Below are positions 7,976 to 16,670 of a stretch of 64,000 nucleotides of DNA, in pieces. Origin of the DNA: Blastococcus sp. TBT05-19 (GTDB lineage Bacteria; Actinomycetota; Actinomycetes; Mycobacteriales; Geodermatophilaceae). The notes under the pieces are model-generated. The model was given only the letters and a program-made list of their open reading frames with translations, was not told where the DNA came from and ran no database searches. Every line of letters starts with the position of its first letter. The first letter of the stretch is position 1. A program made the translations under genes and the position numbers. The DNA lies in assembly GCF_003319095.1 (NCBI RefSeq), contig NZ_QOHI01000004.1:124001-188000 (forward strand), given 5' to 3'.

Positions 7976-8548
7976 ATGCTCCAGCAGCTCACCGACCGCC
8001 TGAAGTTCCTCGGGGCGTTCGTCGCCAACCCGCGCCAGGTCGGCGCCGTGCTCCCGACGTCCCGGACGGCGGTGCGGGACATGCTCGACCTCGCCGACGT
8101 GCCCGGCGCGAACCTGGTCGTCGAGCTGGGCGCCGGCACCGGCGCGCAGACCCAGGAAGTCCTGGCCCGGATGAAGCCCGGCGCCCGCCTGGTGACGTTC
8201 GAGATCGACCCGCGCCTGGCCAAGCTGCTCGACGAGCGGTTCGACGACCCGCGCGTGCAGGTGGTGTGCGACTCGGCGGAGAACCTCGACGCCCACCTCG
8301 GCGAGGCGAAGGCCGACGTCATCGTCTCGGCCCTGCCGTACACCTCGCTGGAGCAGCGGCTGCGTCAGCGGATCCTCGACGTGCTGCCCGGCGCCCTCGC
8401 CGCGGACGGCAGCGTCGTCGTCATCCAGTACTCGCCGCTGATGCTCGCCGACTTCCGCCGGCGCTTCGCGACCGTGACCTACCGGATCACGCCGTGGAAC
8501 GTGCCCCCGGCGTGGCTGTTCTCCTGCCGGGGGCCCGTCGCCGACTGA
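7976..8548 (+). CDS. SAM-dependent methyltransferase, PmtA/KsgA-like
   Basis: 190 residues from ATG at 7976, preceded by GGGAGGGG. Motif I VELGAGTGAQT is at residues ~44-54, motif II FEIDPRLAKLLDERF follows, and NADVIVSALPY-type motif IV appears as ADVIVSALPYTSLE. The start FLGAFVANPRQVGAVLPTS resembles phospholipid N-methyltransferases (PmtA) and rRNA dimethylase-like proteins. The substrate, lipid or other, is not determined. Confidence 0.87.
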   Translation: MLQQLTDRLKFLGAFVANPRQVGAVLPTSRTAVRDMLDLADVPGANLVVELGAGTGAQTQEVLARMKPGARLVTFEIDPRLAKLLDERFDDPRVQVVCDSAENLDAHLGEAKADVIVSALPYTSLEQRLRQRILDVLPGALAADGSVVVIQYSPLMLADFRRRFATVTYRITPWNVPPAWLFSCRGPVAD

Positions 8549-8552
8549 CCCG

Positions 8553-8810
8553 TCAGCGCGTCGGTCGCGAGTCGTCGTCGGACACGAACTCCCCGGGCAT
8601 GAAGGTCGCCAGGGAACCCTTCTTCGAGAAAGCGGCCCACGTGTTCAGCGCGGTGATCGCCACGACGACGAAGCACCAGAAGACGAGGAACGCCTTTCCG
8701 CCGCCCTCGGAGTCCCAGAAGCCGGTGATGCCGAAACCCAGCATCCCGATGCCGACGACGATGCCGAGGACGGCGGCCGGCTTGCTCGGCTTGTACCGCA
8801 TGGTGCGCAC
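8553..8810 (-). CDS. Small two-TM membrane protein
   Basis: 85 residues. Two hydrophobic helices (residues ~13-30 and 40-60) are followed by a polar C-terminus ending SDDDSRPTR. The start is GTG at 8810 with GGAGGGG at good spacing; ATG at 8801 is an alternative. Convergent with the methyltransferase gene, with only four bases between the stops. No family recognised. Confidence 0.7.
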   Translation of the reverse strand: MRTMRYKPSKPAAVLGIVVGIGMLGFGITGFWDSEGGGKAFLVFWCFVVVAITALNTWAAFSKKGSLATFMPGEFVSDDDSRPTR

Positions 8811-8915
8811 AGGGGGCCCCTCCCAGATCCGGTCATGACCTGTCCGGTGAGTGCAGCGCTCCCCCTCCCACCAGCGGCGATCCTGGCGGACCCGGCGCGC
8901 TCGCGCACGCCGGGT

Positions 8916-9719
8916 TCACCGCATCGTGGGCGGGCGCAGGGCCTCGGGGACGACGGCGGTCTCGCCCGCCTCGGTGCGCGCGGCGGGCACGCCCTTGAAC
9001 TTGTAGGGCACGGTGCCGACGCCGGGCTGGATCACGTAGGCGGCACCGGGCTCACCGGCCTCCCAGGCCATGATCATCGCGTCGGCGACCTCCTCCGCGG
9101 TGAGCACCGGGAAGTTCGCGGCGGCGAACTGGTCGCGGATGCGGTCGATGATCGCGGTGTCGGCGAATCCGGGGCAGATCGCGGTGATCGTCGTCCCCTC
9201 GGCGGCCAGCCGCGGCGCCATGGACCGGACGAAGGCGATCGCACCGCCCTTGGCCACGCTGTAGCCGGGGTCGGTGGCCATCGGGGAGAGACCGGCGAGC
9301 GACGCCGTCACCACGATGGCGCCGCCTCCGGCGCGCTTGATGGCCGGACGAGCGGCCGCCGCGCCGTAGACGACACCGAACAGGTCGATGTCGACCACGC
9401 GCATGAACTCGTCGAGGTCGAGGACGTCGTCGCTCTTGGCCGCGGAGATGCCGGCGTTGAGGTAGGCGGCGTCGAGCCGGCCGTGGTCGCCCTCGATGCG
9501 GGCGACCAGCGCCTCGTTCGCCGCCCGGTCGGTGACGTCGAGGACGGCGAACTCGCAGCCCAGGTCCTCGGCCACCTGGCGGTTGCGCTCGCTGTCGAGG
9601 TCGGCGAGGACGACGGTCACCTCGCGCTCGCGGAGCTTCGTGGCGAGGGCGCGGCCGAAGCCGCCGGTCCCTCCGGTGATCAGCGCGACGGATCCGGGGC
9701 CGGGAGTGTTCTGGGTCAC
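8916..9719 (-). CDS. Short-chain dehydrogenase/reductase
   Basis: 267-residue SDR. Cofactor motif TGGTGGFG at 16-23, acidic residue D40 in LADLD (suggesting NAD preference), NAG at ~92-94 (YLNAGIS), catalytic YSVAK near 155-159, and a PGFADT motif after it. Extended C-terminus of ~30 residues. Eight bases upstream of it lies the stop of the peptidase gene, so they form an operon. Substrate unknown. Confidence 0.92.
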   Translation of the reverse strand: MTQNTPGPGSVALITGGTGGFGRALATKLREREVTVVLADLDSERNRQVAEDLGCEFAVLDVTDRAANEALVARIEGDHGRLDAAYLNAGISAAKSDDVLDLDEFMRVVDIDLFGVVYGAAAARPAIKRAGGGAIVVTASLAGLSPMATDPGYSVAKGGAIAFVRSMAPRLAAEGTTITAICPGFADTAIIDRIRDQFAAANFPVLTAEEVADAMIMAWEAGEPGAAYVIQPGVGTVPYKFKGVPAARTEAGETAVVPEALRPPTMR

Positions 9720-9726
9720 CCCGCCA

Positions 9727-11055
9727 TCATGCCGAGCGCAGGAAGCGGTCGAGCACCCGGATGCCGAACTGCAGCGACTCCACCGGAACCCGCTCGTCGA
9801 TGCCGTGGAACAGCGCGGCGAAGTCCAGCTCCGGAGGCAGCCGCAGCGGGGAGAACCCGAAGCAGCGCATGCCCAGGCGCTCGAAGCTCTTGGCGTCGGT
9901 GCCGCCGCTCATCGTGAAGGGCACCGGCCGCGCGCCGTCGTCCTCGGCCTTGAGCGCGGCGACCATCTGGTCGACCAGCGGGCCGTCGAACGTCGTCTGC
10001 ACCGCCTGGTTGTGCACCAGCCACTCGCGCTGCACGCCCTCGCCGAGCAGGGCGTCGAGCTGGCGCTCGAACTCCTCCTCCTCGCCGTAGAGGAAGCGGC
10101 CGTCGACGGTGGCGCTGGCGGTGCCGGGGACGACGTTGGCCTTGTAGCCGGCCTGCAGCATCGTGGGGTTGGCGGTGTTCCGCAGCGCCGCGCCGATCAT
10201 GCGGCTGAGGCTGCCCAGGCGGGCGAGGGCGACCTCGGGCTCGGCGGGGTCGATCTCGATGCCGTAGGCGTCCTCGACCGCGGTGATGAACTCGCGCATG
10301 GGCGGGGTGAGGGTGAGCGGGAAGCGGTGGTTGCCGAGGCGCGCGACGGCCTCGGACAACCGGGTGACGGCGTTGTCGTCGTGCACGAAGGAGCCGTGGC
10401 CGGGCTTGCCGCCCACGGTGAGGCGCATCCAGCCCATGCCCTTCTCGGCGGTCTGCACGAGGTAGAGGCGCAGGTCGTCGCGGACGGTGATGCTGAAGCC
10501 GCCGACCTCGCTGATCGCCTCCGTGCAGCCCTCGAAGAGGTCGGGGTGCTGCTCGACCATGAAGGTGGCGCCCAGCCGGCCGCCGGCCTCCTCGTCGGCG
10601 AGGAAGGCCAGCACGATGTCGCGCGGGGGCTGCACGCCGGTGCGGGCCCAGTCGCGCACCAGTGCCAGCACCATGCAGTCCATGTCCTTCATGTCCACTG
10701 CGCCGCGGCCCCAGATGTAGCCGTCGCGCTCCTCCCCCGCGAACGGGTGCACGCTCCACTCGGCCGGGTCGGCGGGGACGACGTCGAGGTGCCCGTGCAC
10801 CAGCAGCGCGGGGCGGCTGCGGTCGGCGCCGGGGATGCGGGCGACGAGGCTGGCCCTCCCCCGCTCCGACTCGAAGATCTGCGACTCGATGCCGACCTCG
10901 TCGAGCTTGGCCGCGACCCACTCCGCGGCCTTCCGCTCCCCCGCGCTCGTGGCGGTGTCGCCGGTGTTGGTGCTGTCGATGCGGATCAGCTCGGAGAGCA
11001 GTTCGGCGACCTCGGCCTGCGCGCGGACGAGGGGCTGGACGGTCGGCTCGGACAT
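9727..11055 (-). CDS. M20/M25/M40 family metallopeptidase
   Basis: 442 residues; soluble dizinc peptidase/deacylase. Visible metal ligands and catalytic residues: HGHLDVVP (H and catalytic D), GRGAVDMKD (bridging D), DEEAGG (catalytic E plus ligand E), and a C-terminal LFHGIDERV with the last ligand His. A dimerisation domain sits between residues ~200 and 320. Probably a dipeptidase or acylase. Upstream of the SDR gene in one operon. ATG at 11055. Confidence 0.92.
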   Translation of the reverse strand: MSEPTVQPLVRAQAEVAELLSELIRIDSTNTGDTATSAGERKAAEWVAAKLDEVGIESQIFESERGRASLVARIPGADRSRPALLVHGHLDVVPADPAEWSVHPFAGEERDGYIWGRGAVDMKDMDCMVLALVRDWARTGVQPPRDIVLAFLADEEAGGRLGATFMVEQHPDLFEGCTEAISEVGGFSITVRDDLRLYLVQTAEKGMGWMRLTVGGKPGHGSFVHDDNAVTRLSEAVARLGNHRFPLTLTPPMREFITAVEDAYGIEIDPAEPEVALARLGSLSRMIGAALRNTANPTMLQAGYKANVVPGTASATVDGRFLYGEEEEFERQLDALLGEGVQREWLVHNQAVQTTFDGPLVDQMVAALKAEDDGARPVPFTMSGGTDAKSFERLGMRCFGFSPLRLPPELDFAALFHGIDERVPVESLQFGIRVLDRFLRSA

Positions 11056-11142
11056 GCCGGTGATCGTGCCACCGGGGGTGCGTGAACGCCGGGGACGGCT
11101 CCGTTATGCTTCTCCCCGACGCCCTCCGGGGCGTCTCACCTC

Positions 11143-11227
11143 GTCCGGGTGGCGGAATGGCAGACGCGCTAGCTTGAGGTGCTAGTGCCCTTTATCGGGC
11201 GTGGGGGTTCAAGTCCCCCCTCGGACA
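11143..11227 (+). tRNA. tRNA-Leu(GAG)
   Basis: Folds as a class II tRNA of 85 nt: acceptor GTCCGGG/CTCGGAC with one G-T pair and A as discriminator, anticodon arm CTAGC-TTGAGGT-GCTAG giving anticodon GAG (reads CTC/CTT), a long variable arm (TGCCC...GGGCG) and T arm GGGGGTTCAAGTCCCCC. The 3' CCA is not encoded. A 7-bp GACGCCC/GGGCGTC hairpin lies at 11118-11135, just upstream of it, after a TTATGCT that may be the -10 element. Confidence 0.95.
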
Positions 11228-11234
11228 CACTCTG

Positions 11235-11268
11235 GAAGGCCCCGCGGTGACCCACCGTCGGGGCCTTC
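11235..11268 (+). terminator. Terminator of tRNA-Leu
   Basis: Perfect 10-bp stem GAAGGCCCCG/CGGGGCCTTC with a 14-nt loop, followed by TCCTCGTCC. It starts seven bases after the tRNA. Confidence 0.85.
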
Positions 11269-11334
11269 TCCTCGTCCAGGGGGCCACGTGCGTGGTCGCG
11301 CCTTCCCGCTCCGCCGCAGCTCACGCGCGCGTCG

Positions 11335-11353
11335 GATGACGATCTCGTGACGG
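11335..11353 (+). promoter_or_regulatory. TGAC direct-repeat box A
   Basis: GATGACGATCTCGTGACGG: two TGAC elements with an 11-base period (11337 and 11348). One of seven such boxes upstream of genes between 11.3 and 31 kb; this one is closest to a start codon (about 45 bases from the DUF2254 start). Confidence 0.55.
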
Positions 11354-11395
11354 TCCGCGGTCGCTGACGGAGCGCTCCCGACGGATGCTGCCGGG

Positions 11396-12766
11396 GTGGC
11401 ACCCGTGACCTCCGAGCACCGCCCCAGCGCCCTCCGACGTGCCGGAGCGCGTGCCTGGGCAGCGCTCGGCAGCTCCCTGTGGCCGGTGCCGGTGCTGGCC
11501 ATCGTGGTCGCGATCGGCCTGGGCATCGGTCTGCCCGCGGCCGACCAGCTCCTGCAGCAGCCCGGTGGCCGGCACCCGCTGTTCCTGGTGTTCGGCGGCG
11601 GGCCGTCGGCCGCCCGGGACCTGCTGGCCGCCATCGCCGGGTCGCTCATCTCGGTCACCGGCCTGACCTTCTCCTTCACGGTGGTGGCCCTGCAGCTGAG
11701 CAGCAGCCAGCACTCCCCCCGGTTGCTCCAGACCTTCGTCACCGACCGGGTCGTCCAGGCCACCCTGGGCCTGCTGGTCGGCACCTTCGTCTACGCCCTC
11801 ACCGTGCTGCGGACCGTCCGGGCCGAGGACGCGGCAGGCACCGGCTTCGTGCCGCGGATCTCGGTCACCGTCGGGTTCGTGCTCACGCTGGCCAGCGTCG
11901 TGGGCCTGGTGCTGTTCCTCGGCCACCTGGCGCGGTCGCTGCGGGTGGAGACGATGCTCCGGGACGTCTCCGACGAGGCTCGCGGCACCTACGCCCGCGT
12001 GCTGGCCGACGACCCCCGCGCCGACGGACCGGAGCCGGTCATCCCCGCGTCCGCCGTCCCCACGACGGTCTGCGCGCGACGGAGCGGTTTCCTCACCGCG
12101 GTGGACCGGCAGCAGATCGCGGCGGCAGCCGCGGAGGCCGACGCGGTCGTCCTGCTGGAGCCGCGGATCGGCGACTCGGTGGTCGCGGGCACCCCGGTCG
12201 CGCACATCGGGCCGAGCCGGCCGGGCGGGTTCCCCGCCGTCGACGCCGTGGAACGGGCACTCCACCGCGGCCTGCGGCTGGACTTCGAGCGCACGCCGCA
12301 GCACGACGTCGCCTACAGCCTCCGCAAGGTCGTGGACATCGCCGTCCGAGCGCTCTCGCCGGGCACGAACGACCCGACGACCGCCGTGCACGCGCTGTCG
12401 CACGTGTCGGCGCTCCTCGGCGAGCTGGTCGCGCACCCGCTGCGGCCGACGACGGTCCGCGACGACGAGGGCGTTCTCCGGCTGGTCGTGCCGCAGTGGG
12501 ACATGCACGACCTGCTGCGGCTCGGCCTCGAGGAACCGCTGCACTTCGCCTCCGGGCAGCCGGCCGTGCTGCGCCGCGTCGCCGGGCTGCTGCGGGAGGT
12601 CGCCTGGCGGTCGCCGAGGGGACCGCTCGACGACGAGCTCCGCCGCTACCTCGACCGCGTCGTCGGCCTGGCGGAGGGGACGACGGCCCTCGACCCGGGC
12701 GAGACGGCGCTGTGGCGCCGTCGGTTCGACGAGGCCCTGGCCGGCCGGTGGGCCCCTGAAGGCTGA
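11396..12766 (+). CDS. DUF2254 membrane protein
   Basis: 456 residues from GTG at 11396. Four hydrophobic helices lie in the first ~190 residues (about 28-47, 75-95, 125-143, 160-185), with the family stretch ITGLTFSFTVVALQLSSSQHSPR following SLISV. The soluble C-terminal half includes DIAVRALSPGTNDPTTAVH, a DUF2254 hallmark. Function of the family is unknown. Preceded by a TGAC box, which groups it with the downstream envelope operons. Confidence 0.9.
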   Translation: MAPVTSEHRPSALRRAGARAWAALGSSLWPVPVLAIVVAIGLGIGLPAADQLLQQPGGRHPLFLVFGGGPSAARDLLAAIAGSLISVTGLTFSFTVVALQLSSSQHSPRLLQTFVTDRVVQATLGLLVGTFVYALTVLRTVRAEDAAGTGFVPRISVTVGFVLTLASVVGLVLFLGHLARSLRVETMLRDVSDEARGTYARVLADDPRADGPEPVIPASAVPTTVCARRSGFLTAVDRQQIAAAAAEADAVVLLEPRIGDSVVAGTPVAHIGPSRPGGFPAVDAVERALHRGLRLDFERTPQHDVAYSLRKVVDIAVRALSPGTNDPTTAVHALSHVSALLGELVAHPLRPTTVRDDEGVLRLVVPQWDMHDLLRLGLEEPLHFASGQPAVLRRVAGLLREVAWRSPRGPLDDELRRYLDRVVGLAEGTTALDPGETALWRRRFDEALAGRWAPEG

Positions 12767-12784
12767 CCTCCGGCGGGGACGTCG

Positions 12785-12803
12785 CATGACAGATCTGCGA
12801 CAA
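12785..12803 (+). promoter_or_regulatory. TGAC direct-repeat box B
   Basis: CATGACAGATCTGCGACAA: TGAC at 12787 and CGAC at 12798, 11-base period, about 95 bases before the start of the 102-residue gene that heads the MMPL operon. Confidence 0.55.
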
Positions 12804-12894
12804 ACGGGTCCCACCCCGCACCTCGAGCGCTCCCCCGGGCATGCAGACCCCAGGGACCGCGGTCCGGCCGTGGCCGGCAGCCAGAGGAGCGACC

Positions 12895-13203
12895 ATGACG
12901 ACCATCCCTGCCGCACCGTCGGACACCGGAGAACAGCGCACAGCCGGACCGCAGCCGAAGCTGCGCGACGACATCCTGACCCAGGCGTTCCGGTCCGAGG
13001 CGGCTGCGCCCGTCGCCGTCCACATCCGCCCCGGGCTGCGCCGGCTGCTGCCGGCGGACCCGGGCACGGTCTTCCCGACCACGCTGCGCCTGGTGGTCGA
13101 CGCCGACCTGCCGCTCGCTCCCGGATTCGAGATCCACCGGGCTCCGCCGTCGGCGCCGGACGCCGGCTGCGCTCCCTCCGGTCCGGAGCGGGGTCCCCGA
13201 TGA
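12895..13203 (+). CDS. Hypothetical protein heading the MMPL operon
   Basis: 102 residues from ATG at 12895 with AGAGGAG upstream. No TM or signal sequence; Pro/Ala-rich ends around a short central segment (LRDDILTQAFRSEAAAPVAVHIRPGLRRLLPADPG). Not recognised. Its TGA overlaps the ATG of the next gene (ATGA at 13200), so the two are co-translated. Confidence 0.65.
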   Translation: MTTIPAAPSDTGEQRTAGPQPKLRDDILTQAFRSEAAAPVAVHIRPGLRRLLPADPGTVFPTTLRLVVDADLPLAPGFEIHRAPPSAPDAGCAPSGPERGPR

Positions 13204-13631
13204 CCCCCTCGTCCCCCGCGCCCCCGCCGTCGGCCGGCATGCGGCGGAGCCACGCCGGCTGGTTGGCCGGGGGCACGTTCGCCCTGGGGCTCGTCTGCGG
13301 CGGGGTGCTCGTCTCCGGCCCCGACGACGACCTGGCGCTCATCGCTGTCGACGCGGCCGCACCACCCGCGGACACGAACCCCGACCCCGCGGATGTCCCC
13401 AGCGACGCCGAGGCCCGGTTCACCGACGCCTGCCTGCGCGCGGTCGCGGCCGCCGAGGAGGCCTCCACGGTGCTCGACGAGCTCGGCGGAGCGCTCGTCG
13501 ACCTGGACGCCGGAAGGCTGGACCGGATCGTGCACGAGCTGGTCCCCCTCCAGGTCCGGCTGGACGAGGAGGCCGCTGCCTGCCGGCTCGACGTCCGGCG
13601 CCCGGCCGACGCCGGTGCCCCGGGAGACTGA
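13200..13631 (+). CDS. Hypothetical single-TM protein
   Basis: 143 residues. An N-terminal Pro-rich stretch, then one hydrophobic segment (residues ~20-40, WLAGGTFALGLVCGGVLV) and an extracytoplasmic helical C-terminus (ARFTDACLRAVAAAEEASTVLDELGGALVDLDAG). Possibly a membrane-anchored accessory of the following MMPL permease; that is inferred only from overlap with both neighbours. Confidence 0.65.
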   Translation: MTPSSPAPPPSAGMRRSHAGWLAGGTFALGLVCGGVLVSGPDDDLALIAVDAAAPPADTNPDPADVPSDAEARFTDACLRAVAAAEEASTVLDELGGALVDLDAGRLDRIVHELVPLQVRLDEEAAACRLDVRRPADAGAPGD

Positions 13632-15912
13632 GGCGCGGCCGGTCCGCGGCCGGCTGCGCGCCGCGGTGCGCCTCCCCGGGCGGCTGGTCCGCGCCGCTGT
13701 GGTCTCCGGCCGCTGGCTGGTGATCGCCGCCTGGGTGGGCGCCGCGGTCGTCGCGACGGTGGCCCCCTCGGGGGGTGGTGGCCGGGGGTCCAGCGACATC
13801 GGCAGCCTGCTGCCGTCCGGCAGCGACGCGGTCGCGGTCCTCGAACGCTCCCTGGACGAGTTCCGGGTGCCCTCCCTCTCCGAGACCGCTGTCGTCGTCC
13901 ACGACCCGGACGGGCTGAGCCCGCTCACCCGCGCCGACGTCGTGCTGTGGGCGCTGGCCACCACCCAGGCCGCGCTCGAGGACCCGGACGGAGCCGGTGA
14001 CCCTCGCGTGGAGGCGGCCGTCCCCGTGCCGACGTCGACGCCCGACACCGCCGTCACCTACCTGTACACCACCGAGGGTCTCGCGCTGGCCGACCGCGTC
14101 GAGCTGGCCGAGGAGTACGCCGACCACTTCGCGCACGACCCCTCGGTGCAGACGTACGTCGGTGGCGTCGTCCCCGCGCAGCTCGCCCAGGTGGAGCACC
14201 TCCAGTCACGGCTGCACGCGTTCGAGGTCGGCACCCTCGTGCTGATCGCGCTGGTCGTGGCCGTCACGTTCCGCTCCGTCGTCGCGCCGCTGCTGGTGCT
14301 GTTCACCTGCGGGATCGGTTACCTGGTGTCCCTCCGGCTGCTGGAGCTCGCCGCCGGCCTGCTCGGGTTCGCCCTGCCCGACCAGCTGCGCCCGCTCACC
14401 GCAGCGCTGCTGATCGGTGTGGTGACCGACTACTGCGTGCTGTTCCTCTCCGGCTTCCGCTCCCATCTCGAGAGGGGCGCCCACCGCCACGAGGCGGCCC
14501 GGCGGACCCTGCTCAGCGAGGGCCCGATCGTGGCCGTCGCCGGGATCACCGTCGCCGGGGGGACGGCGGCCCTGCTGGCCGCGCAGTTCCAGCTCTTCCG
14601 CGCCTTCGGGCCGGCGCTGGCGCTGACCGTGGTCATCGGCCTCCTGGTGTCGCTGACCCTGGTGCCCGCGGTCCTGGCCGTGCTGGGCCGGGTGGCGTTC
14701 CTCCCCCGACGGGTCCGGCCCCGGCCCGACGGTCCCGAGGAGGAGGCGACCGGGGTCACCGGCCGGCTGGTGCACGTCGTCACCCACCGCCGTAGCGCCG
14801 CGCTCGCCACCGTCGCGGGGGTCGCGGTCCTGGCGCTGGCCGCCCTGCCGCTGGCGAACCTGCGGCTGGACGTCTCGTTCGCCGCGGGCCTGCCCGAGGG
14901 CGACCCCGTCCAGCAGGCCGCCGAGGTCCTCGGGAACGCCGGGATCCGGGGTGTGGCGGCCCCGACCGAGGTCCTCGTCGAGGGCGAGGGCGTCGCGGCG
15001 CAGCGCGACGCCCTGATCGAGCTGCAGGCCGCGATCGAGGACCGGCCGGGGGTGGCCATGGTGCTCGGCCCGGCGCAGCAGCCCCTGGCCGAGGAGTACG
15101 GCGTCGTCTACTCCGAGGACCGCGACGCCGCCCGCATGATCGTGATCCTCGACAGCGACCCCCTGGGTGCGACCGCGATCGCCGACCTCGCCGAGCTGGA
15201 GGCGGACATGGAGGGGCTGGCCCGCGACGCCGGCGTCACGAACGCCACGGTCGCGGTCACCGGCCAGACGGCGATCGCGGCGGAGCTGGTGGACCTGACC
15301 CGCCACAACCTCTGGATCACGCTCGTGGCGGCGCTCGTGGTGGAGCTGGTCATCCTCATGGCCTACCTGCGTGCCGTGGTGGCACCCCTCGTGCTGCTCG
15401 CCTGCAGCGCGCTCGGGGTGGCGGCCGCCGTCGGGCTGGCGGTCGTCGTCTTCCAGGACCTGGGCTCTGACCCGGGCCTGATCTTCTTCGTCCCGTTCAC
15501 CACGGCGGTGCTCCTGCTGGCGCTGGGCTCGGACTACAACGTGTTCGCCGTCGGCTCGATCTGGGAGCGAGCCGCCGTGCACCCGCTGCGGCGGGCCATC
15601 GCGCTGGCCCTGCCCAGCACCGGCCGGGCGATCAGCGTCGCCGGGATCATCCTCGCGGCCACCTTCGCCATGGTGGCGATCATCCCGCTGGACAGCTTCC
15701 GGCAGATCGCGTTCGTGATGGCCGTGGGGCTGCTGCTCGACACCTTCCTCATCCGGCCCGTCCTCACACCGGCGCTGCTCACGCTGCTCGGGCCGGTGGC
15801 CGGCTGGCCCAGCCGTCGCATCCGGACCGGACCGGAGCCCGGGCCCGTCGCGCCGGTCGAGGACGCCCCCGCCCGGGACCGCGCTGTCCCGGCGGGAGCC
15901 GGACGACCCTGA
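13615..15912 (+). CDS. MMPL/RND family transporter
   Basis: 765 residues from GTG at 13615, overlapping the preceding gene by 17 bases. One N-terminal TM, an extracytoplasmic domain, a five-helix bundle (~residues 200-365) containing LLIGVVTDYCVLFLSGFR, a second extracytoplasmic domain and a second bundle with LLLALGSDYNVFAVGSIWE near residue 640. The duplicated GVxxDYxxFL/GSDYN motifs are the proton-relay aspartate sites of MMPL proteins. Likely exports a lipid or other envelope component using proton motive force. A GTG some 45 bases downstream is an alternative start. Confidence 0.9.
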   Translation: MPRETEARPVRGRLRAAVRLPGRLVRAAVVSGRWLVIAAWVGAAVVATVAPSGGGGRGSSDIGSLLPSGSDAVAVLERSLDEFRVPSLSETAVVVHDPDGLSPLTRADVVLWALATTQAALEDPDGAGDPRVEAAVPVPTSTPDTAVTYLYTTEGLALADRVELAEEYADHFAHDPSVQTYVGGVVPAQLAQVEHLQSRLHAFEVGTLVLIALVVAVTFRSVVAPLLVLFTCGIGYLVSLRLLELAAGLLGFALPDQLRPLTAALLIGVVTDYCVLFLSGFRSHLERGAHRHEAARRTLLSEGPIVAVAGITVAGGTAALLAAQFQLFRAFGPALALTVVIGLLVSLTLVPAVLAVLGRVAFLPRRVRPRPDGPEEEATGVTGRLVHVVTHRRSAALATVAGVAVLALAALPLANLRLDVSFAAGLPEGDPVQQAAEVLGNAGIRGVAAPTEVLVEGEGVAAQRDALIELQAAIEDRPGVAMVLGPAQQPLAEEYGVVYSEDRDAARMIVILDSDPLGATAIADLAELEADMEGLARDAGVTNATVAVTGQTAIAAELVDLTRHNLWITLVAALVVELVILMAYLRAVVAPLVLLACSALGVAAAVGLAVVVFQDLGSDPGLIFFVPFTTAVLLLALGSDYNVFAVGSIWERAAVHPLRRAIALALPSTGRAISVAGIILAATFAMVAIIPLDSFRQIAFVMAVGLLLDTFLIRPVLTPALLTLLGPVAGWPSRRIRTGPEPGPVAPVEDAPARDRAVPAGAGRP

Positions 15913-15970
15913 CGCGCTCCCGGTCCCGCGCCCTTCCGGCGCGACCTCCGGGCGCGCCTGGGGGCCGGTC

Positions 15971-16032
15971 GTGTCACCTCGCCGTCATCTCCGGCGGGAG
16001 GTGCACCGGCCTCCTTGTCAGCTCCGTGACGA
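15971..16032 (+). promoter_or_regulatory. Paired TGAC boxes C (reverse + forward)
   Basis: A reverse-oriented box (GTCA at 15973 and 15984) is followed by a forward box CTTGTCAGCTCCGTGACGA (TGTC at 16016, TGAC at 16027). Each has an 11-base period, and the boxes are offset by exactly 43 bases, as at box pair D. The forward box is about 100 bases before the lipoprotein start. Confidence 0.55.
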
Positions 16033-16126
16033 ACCCCCGCCGACGGGGATCGCCCCGGCGACCGCGGGCACGGCAGAACCGTCACCGTCGATCGCCGGAG
16101 CGGATCCGGCCGGAGGAGGAACCACC

Positions 16127-16639
16127 ATGCGCACCACCCTGAGCACGAGGACGACCACGGCGCGGGCCGCCATGGCGATGGCCGCCGCAGCCTCGGTCCT
16201 GGGCCTCAGCGCCTGCAGCGGCACCGCGGGAAGCGAGAGCGGGGCCGACGTGGAGGACGTCGTCGAGGAGGAGGCGGCGGCCGACGAGCCGTTCGACGGC
16301 CCCTACGACACCGAGTTCTACGAGGACGTCGACGACTACACCGGGGAGGAGGTCACCCTGTCCGCCGACGTCAACGAGGTCATCACCCCCGAGGCGTTCA
16401 CCATCGCGGGGACCGACGACACCACCGTCGAGGCGCTGCTCGTCGTGGGCGCCACCGGGGACGCGGAGCTGGCATCGGAGACCACGGTGAAGGTGACCGG
16501 CACGGTCGAGGAGGCCTTCGTGCTCACCGACGTGGAGGACGAGCTCGGGGTCGATCTCGACGACGCCCTGTTCACCGAGTGGGAGGACGAGCCCTACGTC
16601 GTCGCCGACGACGTCGAGGTGCTCGAGAACGTCGACTGA
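16127..16639 (+). CDS. Secreted lipoprotein, OB-fold-like
   Basis: 170 residues from ATG at 16127 with GGAGGAGG upstream. Lipoprotein signal: basic N-terminus, hydrophobic run and lipobox LSAC with C30. The mature part is very acidic and contains GEEVTLSADVNEVITPEAFTIAG ... VKVTGTVEEAF, a five-strand barrel-like pattern. Two similar lipoproteins occur at 22818-23354 and 24794-25405. Probably an envelope stress lipoprotein; molecular role unknown. First gene of an operon with the PAP2 and phosphoesterase genes. Confidence 0.85.
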   Translation: MRTTLSTRTTTARAAMAMAAAASVLGLSACSGTAGSESGADVEDVVEEEAAADEPFDGPYDTEFYEDVDDYTGEEVTLSADVNEVITPEAFTIAGTDDTTVEALLVVGATGDAELASETTVKVTGTVEEAFVLTDVEDELGVDLDDALFTEWEDEPYVVADDVEVLENVD

Positions 16640-16670
16640 CAGTCCCCTGCCCGGACCGAGAGGACCCTCG

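Noticed and set aside
8545..8556. CTGACCCGTCAG palindrome across two convergent stop codons
   Set aside because: Too short (5-bp stem) to support a terminator, and part of it is forced by the two stop codons.
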